A stretch of 17,824 nucleotides of DNA, taken from the NCBI GenBank assembly GCA_021029095.1, contig JAJOHG010000474.1, positions 1 through 17,824 of the forward strand, written 5' to 3'. A program made the position numbers and the translations under genes. This DNA comes from Phellopilus nigrolimitatus. Taxonomy: Eukaryota > Basidiomycota > Agaricomycetes > Hymenochaetales > Hymenochaetaceae. The notes under the pieces are model-generated. The model ran no database searches, was not told where the DNA came from, and saw only the letters and a list, made by a program, of their open reading frames with translations. Below, piece by piece: positions 1 to 6,041 of the stretch (positions are counted from its first letter, which is position 1; the number at the start of each line of letters is the position of its first letter).

Positions 1-593
1 GGTGCGAGTGGCGGCTATCACCAGTTCAGTGGACACAAGCCGCCGGGTGGCGCGCTACGTGTTGACACGAATGCTGAAGCCCCTGTTGCGACGAAGCAAA
101 ACAAGTCGGCATACCCGATGTTCGCGAACACCTCGATCCAGGCTCTTTCCCCGGATCCTGTCACTGCAGGTCCCGAGTTTGGGAGGCACATGGCTGCAAA
201 GAACGCCAACGTAGTTGACATGAACCAGGTGCATCTACTCCGCTGTTGCACACATTTATTATATTGATTCCGTCTCAGAGAATGGGTAGCAGCACCGCCA
301 GCGCGAATCCCCGCCACTCGTCTACAAGTTCGGAAGCAAGTATTAACTACGCTCAGCAACCTTGCAATGCTTCGGGCAGTTCCTCGCCGTTTGGTATTTT
401 GTCTGGGCAGACGGAAAGCTCAACGAACACGCTAAGCGGGCATGGCCATGGTGCACTCCTTCGCAATGGTGAACGGCTGCTACGCCCCCCTATGCCCCTT
501 GTGCCAGAACACCGTCAACCTGAACGACTTTTTCCCCCCACAACAGGGACCCCCAGAGCGCACAGCACAGTGCCGCCGCCTTTCGCTGCCTAG
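1..593 (+). CDS. 3' part of an unrecognised spliced gene, tail fused to repeat DNA
   Basis: Frame 1 is open from the window edge to 228 (76 codons) and ends at a GTGCAT donor. An acceptor (TCTCAG) at 278 opens exon 2 at 279, which stays open to the TAG at 591-593. The junction is in phase and gives 180 residues: a polar, Gly/Ala/Asn-rich first exon, then a Ser/Thr-rich low-complexity stretch. I recognise no domain. From about 480 onward the frame runs into a duplicated gene fragment (see 480-1060) in a non-native reading frame, so the last 35-40 residues are probably not ancestral and the real gene was cut off near here. The 5' part lies outside the window. The intron (229-278) is 50 nt. An ORF antisense to this one (18-359) looks like a shadow. 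Confidence 0.4.
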
Positions 594-1060
594 CACAAAA
601 GTGTGATGCGTCACAAACGTGATGCGCCGATCTCTCCGCACCTGGGTCTGCAGAGGAGATTATGAGTCTCAGCACGGAGGAGGTCCTGTCGCGAATACGA
701 CTCATCGAGAACAATATAAAGGTGCGGCATAAGCTCATTGTCGCCGGACACAAAACTCATGGGATTCAGGTGACGTGCAACAGGGGCTTCCGAGTGCACA
801 GCACAGCGCCTCCTTTTGCCGCCTGGCACGTCGCCGCTTGCCCCTGACACATACTACGCCGCCGAGCCCGCGCTTTACTTCCCGCCCCCGCCTGCCTCCG
901 CCCCACCCACATCGATGTTTCCCCTGAGCTCAGGTTTGCCCCGCGCTCGTGCTCCGTGTCCAAGTTGGGCCCCTCGAGCGCTTCGGGGTCAGCCTTAGGC
1001 ACTATCTCGGGCCCGGGCAAGAGTAGAGCCACGGATAGGGGGAGCAGAAATGTTTACGAT
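480..1060 (+). pseudogene. Decayed, interrupted copy of the proline-rich gene also present at 2496-3150
   Basis: Positions 508-597 match 2693-2780 closely, including the peptide NTVNLND and the run PERTAQ. Positions 778-1030 match about 2740-2935: 'YYAAEPAL' then proline-rich, then a frame change, then 'HIDVSPE' and 'SK.GP'. The copy is broken into two pieces separated by about 180 bp (597-777) that are absent from the other copy. A stretch of about 52-56 bp (541-596 and 778-829) is repeated on both sides of that interruption. Frames are disrupted and a stop follows the first piece, so this is non-coding debris. The function of the parent gene is unknown. Confidence 0.6.
629..715 (+). pseudogene. 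Fragment resembling the N-terminus of 26S proteasome ATPase Rpt5
   Basis: In the frame of the ATG at 662, read from 629, the peptide contains AEEIMSLSTEEVLSRIRLI followed by ENNIKV. Rpt5/PSMC3 proteins start with a short acidic leader, then a motif of the form EI-x-LST-x-E-x(3)-R-x(2)-L-(I/L)-(E/D)-x-(D/E/N)-I-(K/R), which opens their coiled coil; about 28 residues fit this pattern. The match fades after 715 and no AAA+ ATPase domain follows, so only the first exon-sized piece is here. It lies inside the interruption of the 480-1060 gene copy. The assignment comes from remembered family sequence and is moderate; chance similarity of a short helical segment is the alternative. Confidence 0.45.
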
Positions 1061-1329
1061 ATCTTGTATCTAGGTCTCATGGGTTCACGATCTTAGGCCT
1101 CGCCGCCTCTTGAGTATGAGGTGAGTGCCTATCCTGTATGTTCCCATCGCATTTCCCCCGCTTTCTCTCTCATAAAGCTTCTCCCTCCCCTCCCTCCCCT
1201 CCCCCTCTTTCCAGAGCTACCCATATGTAGTAGCTTCTCAGTGTACCTATGTAGAGCTGCAATATAGTGCATTCCTTACAATAGCACCCCCCCAAGTTTC
1301 TGAATGAGCAAAAAAAGTGAAATATCCCT
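1061..1329. other. Non-coding stretch with a C/T-rich tract
   Basis: No credible gene. Positions about 1145-1215 are strongly pyrimidine-biased on the plus strand (CCCTCC-type runs), as seen in fungal promoter or intron-like DNA. Nothing adjacent shows what it might have driven. Confidence 0.5.
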
Positions 1330-1746
1330 CTCCGCACTACAGTGCTACAGTGCTACAGTGCTACATGCCTACAGTGCTACGTACCTATGATGCTACATGC
1401 CTATAGTGCTACGTACCTACAATGCTATGTACCTACAATGCTATGTACCTACAATGCTACGTACCTACGTACCTACAATGCTACGTACCTACAATGCTAC
1501 GTACCTATGTACCTACAATGCTATGTTGGGCAATATAGTGGGTAGGTATCTATGAACCACTACAAAGCTACAATGCTATGTCCCTACAATGCTACGTACC
1601 TACAATGCTATGTACCTACAATGCTATGTACCTACATCACTATACAGCTACAGCGCTACATGCCTATAGTGCTATGGAACTATGGACCACCCACACTATG
1701 TTGGGCAATATAGTGGGTAGGTATCTATGAACCACTACAAAGCTAC
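1330..1746. repeat. 16-bp minisatellite array with an internal exact 51-bp direct repeat
   Basis: The stretch is built from degenerate units close to CCTACAATGCTATGTA (16 bp), with ACGTACGT-type variants; more than a dozen units are visible. Two identical 51-bp blocks at 1521-1571 and 1696-1746 start CTATGTTGGGC and end AAAGCTAC; they lie 175 bp apart and differ in their flanks. The open frame across part of it (1342-1545) encodes only Tyr/Leu/Cys/Val repeats and is not a gene. Confidence 0.9.
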
Positions 1747-1751
1747 ATGAC

Positions 1752-2172
1752 CTATATTGTCCTATATAGGAGTGTGTAGCGTTGGAAAATTTCCTGATGC
1801 TCGCGTTTGGGAATGCGGGCGATAACGTCGTTAGAGCGGTTGTGAATGATGAGCATACCGTTCTTGAAAGTACATGCAAAACCAGCATCGTTCAGCTTGC
1901 CAATAGAAATCAGGGTCGCGTGCATACTAGGTGCGAACAAAACGTCGCGGAAGCGTATAGTCGTTCCACCGAACTTGTCGGGGATGGACACAGACATGTG
2001 CCCTTTGCCCTCAGCGTTAAAAAGCTGGTCGTTAGCAGCGCGAATGGAGTGTGAAGTGAGGGAGGTAAAGTTGGTGAGGCGCTCACGAATCGGCGTCATA
2101 TGGCTAGAGGCGCCAGAGTCGAAAATCGTAGTGTGAGCGTAAACGTTGGCAGGATGGGCCTGGGTGACAGCT
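1752..2172 (-). mobile_element. Ty1/copia retrotransposon remnant: protease active site to the pre-integrase region
   Basis: Read on the minus strand, the frame opens after a stop near 2172 and contains the aspartic-protease signature FDSGASSHM (about 2088-2114), followed about 50 residues later by 'RDVLFAPSMHATLISIGKL', the typical 'vLyvP.l..nLlSv.qL' region of copia Pol, then the start of the gag-pre-integrase segment. In complete elements this belongs to a Gag-Pol polyprotein whose protease processes Gag, integrase and reverse transcriptase. Only about 130-140 residues survive: no Gag zinc knuckle upstream, and no integrase or reverse transcriptase downstream, where the frame runs into the minisatellite after about 1785. 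No LTR was identified. This is a dead fragment; its catalytic DSG is still present. Confidence 0.88.
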
Positions 2173-2174
2173 AG

Positions 2175-2345
2175 GGCTCACCACGAGTCCACCCGCAGGT
2201 TGACCCGGATCCGTTGGCGGGTCACCCGTGACGAAAAAACCTCGACCCGGACCCGCCTTGACCTGGATCCGTTGGGACACGGATCCGCGGGTCCTCAGAA
2301 ACCCGTGGGTGCGGGTCAAGCGGGTCGACGGTTAGTTCACGGTTT
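2175..2345. repeat. CGGGT/ACCCG-rich internally repetitive, palindromic element
   Basis: About 170 bp built from ACCCG and CGGGT words in both orientations. 'GACCCGGATCCGTTGG' near 2204 recurs as 'GACCTGGATCCGTTGG' near 2260. Inverted CCCG..CGGG segments lie at both ends, for example GCGGGTCACCCG near 2217 and GTGCGGGTCAAGCGGGTCG near 2310. It directly abuts the copia remnant. The structure suggests a non-autonomous or foldback element; I see no coding potential and no clear target-site duplication. Confidence 0.6.
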
Positions 2346-2495
2346 TTTTGTAGCATTATGCAGGACTTGTAAAAAATAAATAGTAATCTACCCGAAAACG
2401 CTCTACGAGCTAATCCCCATCGATCGTAACGAAACGGGACTCTCAGCCACCGTCCACGCCTACCCCTCTTCGTTGTGCGAAGACACCTCCGCTAG
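2346..2495. other. Intergenic stretch upstream of the 2496 ORF
   Basis: AT-rich at 2346-2390 (AAAAAATAAATAG), then mixed sequence leading to the ATG at 2496. It may contain the former promoter or 5' UTR of the decayed gene downstream; no defined motif can be supported. Confidence 0.3.
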
Positions 2496-3150
2496 ATGAC
2501 GCTGACGACAACGGCTGCGACGACGGGCAGCGGCAGCGGCATCAACAGCACCTCCACCTCCCCGCGCCGCAAGCGCGTTCGCGCCAGTCTCCAGACAACA
2601 CCCCGCCAGCGCAAGCAGCAGTAGAGGCAGGACAACGACAGCACCATGGCCACCGCTACCTCACCCCCGCCGCCGCGCCCCTCGCGCCAAAACACCGTCA
2701 ACCTCAACGACTTATTCACCCCACAACAGGAGTCCCCAGAGCGCACAGCACAGCACCGCCTTTCGCTGCCTAGTGCACCGCCGTCTGCCCCTGACCCTTA
2801 CTACGCCGCCGAGCCTGCGCTCCACTCCCCGCCCCCACCCACATCGACGTCTCCCCCGAGCACACGTTCACCCCGCGTTCGCGCTCCACGTCCAAGTCTG
2901 GTCCCTTCGGGGTCGGCCTCAGAGCTCGGGCAAGAAAGGCACGCAACCTCAACTTCGCAGAGTGGCGCTTCCACGTGCACGTCCTCCTCTCCTCCCCGCG
3001 CAAGTACACCGCGCTCTACCCGTACGCGACCGCGCGGCCGCGCGTCTACGCGCAGGACCTGCTCGTGCTCTGCTCCGAGGGGCCGCTCGCAGGCGGCGGC
3101 AGCGGCAGTGGGGGCGCAGCGCTTTACGAGACCCTTTCGGGCAAGTGGCG
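2496..3150 (+). pseudogene. Broken proline/serine-rich gene of unknown function (better-preserved copy)
   Basis: An ATG at 2496 opens 42 Thr/Ser/Arg-rich codons ending in a TAG near 2622; the same frame continues through the ATG at 2646 (context CACCATGG) to 'NTVNLNDLFTP' and 'DPYYAAEPAL', so the TAG may be a CAG-to-TAG nonsense change. Near 2835-2845 the likely frame changes: in the third frame, 'HIDVSPEHTFTPRS' and then 'NLNFAEWRFHVHVLL', 'KYTALYPYA', 'RVYAQDLLVLCSEG' read as real protein up to about 3150. The second copy at 480-1060 shows the same change between 'YYAAEPAL' and 'HIDVSPE', so either an intron boundary is missed there or both copies descend from an already damaged copy. No domain recognised. 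GC content is high, with strong G/C bias at third positions. Confidence 0.55.
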
Positions 3151-3159
3151 CAGACGGTC

Positions 3160-3802
3160 GATGACAGCCCACAGGGTTCGGGGAATCTACAGTGCCTTGA
3201 TCAAGAAGAGGGGAAAGCCAACAGGGGACTCAACACTGGGACGACGCGACGCTTACTCACTCCCTCTCTATCGATGCTGTCGAGACGGCGACCCAGTGAG
3301 GTCGTGGCCGCGGACCGTTCGAGATGGACGACGGTGTCGAGTAAGGTTCAGAAGTGAAGACGGTGTCGAGAAACGGATCAAGTGTCGATCGCGAAGTCAA
3401 GAAGAGCGAACGGGAGGTCGAGAAGAGAGAAGATGAGAAGTGTGTGTCAATCCTATTCAGTGCCGTGATCGCGAAGGGGAAGCCCCGTACAAAGATGCCT
3501 CTATCTCGACTAAATACCGAATCCCGTTTCTGTCTACGGTCCGTGCGCGATCCCAGTAAGGTAACTGAACAAAGAGTGCCCCGCGATGTCTCCGCGACTC
3601 GACTCATCATCCCTGTGTCATCCGTGTCGATCCTCGGTCCTTCGTCCGCGTCCGCGATCGCGCTCGATCCTCTATCCGTGTCCGTACTCGTCCTCGATCC
3701 TCAATCCGTCTCTATGCTCAACCGCGCTCCTGTACCCGTTCCGCGACGATATCGGAAGGTAGCCAGTGGTACACTGGTACACCTCCCCCTGACTTTGAAA
3801 GA
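3160..3802. repeat. Non-coding stretch with degenerate TCGATCCTC/GTCC-type repeats and two small hairpins
   Basis: No convincing gene. 3360-3440 is purine-rich (GAAGAGAG-like words). 3600-3720 is a degenerate simple array of TCGATCCTC and TCCGTGTCC words. A perfect inverted repeat CCAGTG-GTA-CACTGG lies at 3763-3777. The long open frames here (3257-3610 minus, 3354-3806 plus) have low-complexity Ser/Arg/Val products and look like by-products of the repeats. Confidence 0.5.
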
Positions 3803-3820
3803 GTGACCATCCTTGGTCAC
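3803..3820. terminator. Perfect 7-bp hairpin just past the 3' end of the minus-strand ORF
   Basis: GTGACCA (3803-3809), loop TCCT, TGGTCAC (3814-3820). It lies about 30 bp beyond the stop codon of the 3851-4558 minus-strand ORF. In a fungus this is not a bacterial-type terminator; it could mark an element end or be a 3' UTR stem. The function is a guess; only the hairpin itself is seen directly. Confidence 0.3.
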
Positions 3821-3850
3821 TGCCGTGCGGGCGAGACGAGGGTGCGTGAT

Positions 3851-4558
3851 TTATTCGAGGTCGATGGTAATGTGGTCGCTGGTGGCAGGCGCGGGGTCGC
3901 GGGGAGGGGTAGGAGCGGGTGTGGCTTCCACGTCGGTGTCATCCTCGTCGAGGGGGTCGTCGTAATCGTCCTCGTCGTGATTGTCGTCGAGTATGGAGAC
4001 CCCGAGGATAGAGGGACCCGGGATGCGAAGGCCGGCATATTCCTCGAGCACGCGGAGGCGGCGGAAAATTTCTGAGGTCGCGACGTTGGTAAACTCGGCG
4101 TCGAGAACGGCGCGTGGGTTATCTTCGATTCCGAGACGACGGTAAAGGGCTTCGACAACGTCGTCAACGCGGTCGAAACCGATTGCGGCGAGAGCGCAGT
4201 TGTGGCCGACCTCTTCGAGGAAGAGGCGACGGAGCTCGTTCTGAGTATGGCGGAGGCGGTGGGGACTGACGCGGGGTATAATCTGTGGATAGCGGTGGAA
4301 GAGCGCACTGATAAAACTCCTCCATGGGTCACGGGGGTCGACGGCGATCGAGAGCCAGGTTGCGGAGAACGGGGGGCCTGCGTAGTCGATCGCGAGCTGG
4401 ATCATTGTGGTGTCGTCGACGCGGCTGAGGGTCGCGAACCATGCGGTCGAGATGAGGAACTCCGGAAGCGTAAGAGGCAAGCCGAGTGGAGAAGGTGCGT
4501 CGATCGCGCCGAAGAGTGGAAGGCTGGGGGTGGGAATGGGAATGGGCTGAGGAAGCAT
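3851..4558 (-). CDS. Hypothetical protein, possibly retrotransposon Gag-like
   Basis: An uninterrupted 235-codon frame from the ATG at 4558 to the TAA at 3851-3853. The open frame extends upstream to a GTG at 4630, but 4558 is the first ATG. The N-terminus is Pro/Leu-rich. The middle has a helical region 'MIQLAIDYAGPPFSATWLSI' followed by 'DPWRSFISALFHRYPQ', reminiscent of the W-x(2)-F-x(3)-(L/F)-x(3)-YP pattern of Gag-like proteins of agaricomycete LTR elements. The C-terminal 45 residues are strongly acidic, then Pro/Thr-rich. No zinc knuckle, protease or reverse transcriptase is adjacent, so if it is Gag it is an orphan. The full-length open frame suggests recent decay or selection. Family assignment is inference; the ORF itself is solid. 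Confidence 0.5.
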   Translation of the reverse strand: MLPQPIPIPTPSLPLFGAIDAPSPLGLPLTLPEFLISTAWFATLSRVDDTTMIQLAIDYAGPPFSATWLSIAVDPRDPWRSFISALFHRYPQIIPRVSPHRLRHTQNELRRLFLEEVGHNCALAAIGFDRVDDVVEALYRRLGIEDNPRAVLDAEFTNVATSEIFRRLRVLEEYAGLRIPGPSILGVSILDDNHDEDDYDDPLDEDDTDVEATPAPTPPRDPAPATSDHITIDLE

Positions 4559-5025
4559 GATGGTCGCGGAGATGTCGAGAAGGTCGAGGGCCGTAAGGGA
4601 GGGAGAAGAATTGGTCGCGGGGGGAATCACGGGGTGTGCCGGGTCGCGTAGAAGTGCTATACAGTTGCCAGTGGAAGCGGCCGAGGTATATGATTGGCGA
4701 GGATCGGCGGGGATCGGCGTGATGAGCCAGCGATGAGTCCCGGGAATTGCCGCGAGTTTGGCGCGACTGGAGCGAGTGTAGACAATGCGGCGTGGACTTA
4801 GAAATTGGGGGGGCGATGTGGATGAGGTAAGCGTGGGTTAGTCAGTTGATGGGCCGGTGGGCCGGGGCCTGGGTTTTGCCGGACGGGATCAAATGAGTGG
4901 GGTCAAAATGGAAAAGCTTCCGTCGGAAAGGGTCGAGTTATGTAATAGAAGCGTCGCGTGTGGCGGGCATAATTTGCGCCCTTGGCGTTCAGCGGCGACC
5001 CGCTTTTCTTTCCTTGACCACCACC
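4559..5025. other. Region between two divergent genes, probable promoters
   Basis: This lies between the starts of the minus-strand ORF (ATG 4558) and the plus-strand two-exon gene (ATG 5026). It contains a short direct repeat (GGATCGGCG twice near 4700), a G-run near 4806, and a pyrimidine stretch CTTTTCTTTCCTTGACCACC immediately before the 5026 start, typical of fungal 5' leaders. No TATA box stands out. Confidence 0.4.
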
Positions 5026-5372
5026 ATGGCCAGCGCACCCCCCGCAACAACACCAGCACCGAGCCGGGCGGCGCAAGACCTGCGCGCCAACCTACGGCGT
5101 GCGAGCGCGCGGCTGAAGGAGTCGCACGAGGCCTTCGACCCGGACGAAGTGGAGGCGGCTGTCCGCGGCGCGCGCGACGCGATGGTGAGTCCCGCGGTCG
5201 TGATGGCGTATGTAGTGTAATTAACTGGGTTTGTGTTATGTTGCAGGAACCTGTTTTTGCTGCGTTCGCGCGCGACAGGAGCGGCGAGGTGCCGTTCGCG
5301 GTGGGTGAGCTCGCCGACCTGGCCGCGGAGGCAAAGCCCGTCCGCGAACACTGCTGCCAGCAACTATATTGA
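5026..5372 (+). CDS. Small two-exon hypothetical protein (94 aa), possibly a truncated gene
   Basis: The ATG at 5026 has a strong Kozak context (CCACCATGG). Exon 1 is 5026-5184 (53 codons, phase 0). The intron 5185-5246 (62 nt) runs GTGAGT...TTGCAG. Exon 2 is 5247-5372 (41 codons plus TGA), with AATAAA overlapping the stop (5372-5377). The product is Ala/Arg/Glu-rich and helical, with a Pro/Ala-rich N-terminus; it has no signal peptide or membrane segment and I do not recognise it. Exon 2 loses its G/C-rich character only in the last codons (CCQQLY), where the surroundings also switch to AT-rich DNA. That suggests a longer gene was cut at about 5360 by an insertion and now ends on a fortuitous stop. 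Coding quality of the rest is high. Confidence 0.55.
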
Positions 5373-5544
5373 ATAAATATGAGAGAACGCTGGTCAATCC
5401 ATATTGTATAACTTTCAGCGTTGGCTGAAATAATTTACAGTCAGTGTTGCTGATAGGAATGAGTATCTAGTATGCTTGCCCAGTAGACCGGAAGTGGCGA
5501 GGATATTCTGTAATCCATGATTACTAATTTACAATATAATCTTA
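5373..5544. other. Start of the AT-rich segment, no gene seen
   Basis: Composition changes abruptly from GC-rich to AT-rich at about 5365-5390. Two related short words (GCGTTGGCTGAA near 5419, GTGTTGCTGAT near 5445) are the only visible structure. This is a candidate left boundary of the large element to the right. Confidence 0.3.
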
Positions 5545-5673
5545 ATATTAATTTGTAGAGTATATTTAATTTTAATTTGTAGAGTATATTTAATTTTAAT
5601 TTGTAGAGTATATTTAATTTTAATCTGTAGAGTATATTTAATTTTAATTGAAAAGAATATTTAATTCTCAAAA
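5545..5673. repeat. 24-bp AT-rich minisatellite, about five units
   Basis: Repeating unit TTTGTAGAGTATATTTAATT plus TTAA (24 bp). Three central units are nearly identical and the outer ones have diverged (for example a GTAGAG to AAAAGA change in the last). The minus-strand open frame over it (5441-5671) encodes only Lys/Leu/Tyr repeats and is an artefact. Confidence 0.9.
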
Positions 5674-5699
5674 ATAAAATACACTCAATCCGAAGATCC

Positions 5700-5816
5700 T
5701 TTCACTCGGCGGCTAGATGTAATTTAGGGTTTGATAAGCATGAATTGCAGTGCAATGCCTAGATTCTTTCACTCGGTGCATGATTTAGGCTTTGATAGAC
5801 GTATAATGCAGTGCAA
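5700..5816. repeat. Degenerate tandem duplication, two copies
   Basis: Copy 1 (5700-5755) and copy 2 (5767-5816) both run from TTTCACTCGG through ATTTAGG(G/C)TTTGATA to GCAGTGCAA. The middles differ by small indels. No gene overlaps convincingly. Confidence 0.7.
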
Positions 5817-6041
5817 GACGATCAGGGAAAATCATCAAGATGTATTCAAATTCGGAGCGTGGCTAATTAAAAGGGTGAGTACAAATGGTCAAGAAATGCG
5901 GGGACACGGATCAACGGAACGGAATATGTGGAAACGATTAAGGTACTAAGCACGATCAAAAAAAAGTCCAGGAGATGATACGATCAAAAGAAAAACCCGG
6001 CCGACAGAAAGAGCATCAACGACGACAAAACGATCTAGTAC
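5817..6041. other. 3' flank of the minus-strand 862-aa gene
   Basis: A/G-rich on the plus strand (AAAAAAAAGTCC and AAAAGAAAAACC near 5960-6000). It presumably includes the 3' UTR of the gene that ends at 6042. No second gene is seen. Confidence 0.4.

Noticed and set aside
1330..1746. CRISPR-like array
   Set aside because: Units are contiguous and degenerate without spacers, and the host is a eukaryote; it is a minisatellite.
3354..3806. 150-codon plus-strand ORF
   Set aside because: Low-complexity Ser/Val/Arg product of degenerate simple repeats; no splice or family support.
5700..5816. Terminal inverted repeat of the KDZ element
   Set aside because: The two copies are direct, not inverted, and the 36 bp after the KDZ stop codon contain no complement of them; the right end is probably outside the window.
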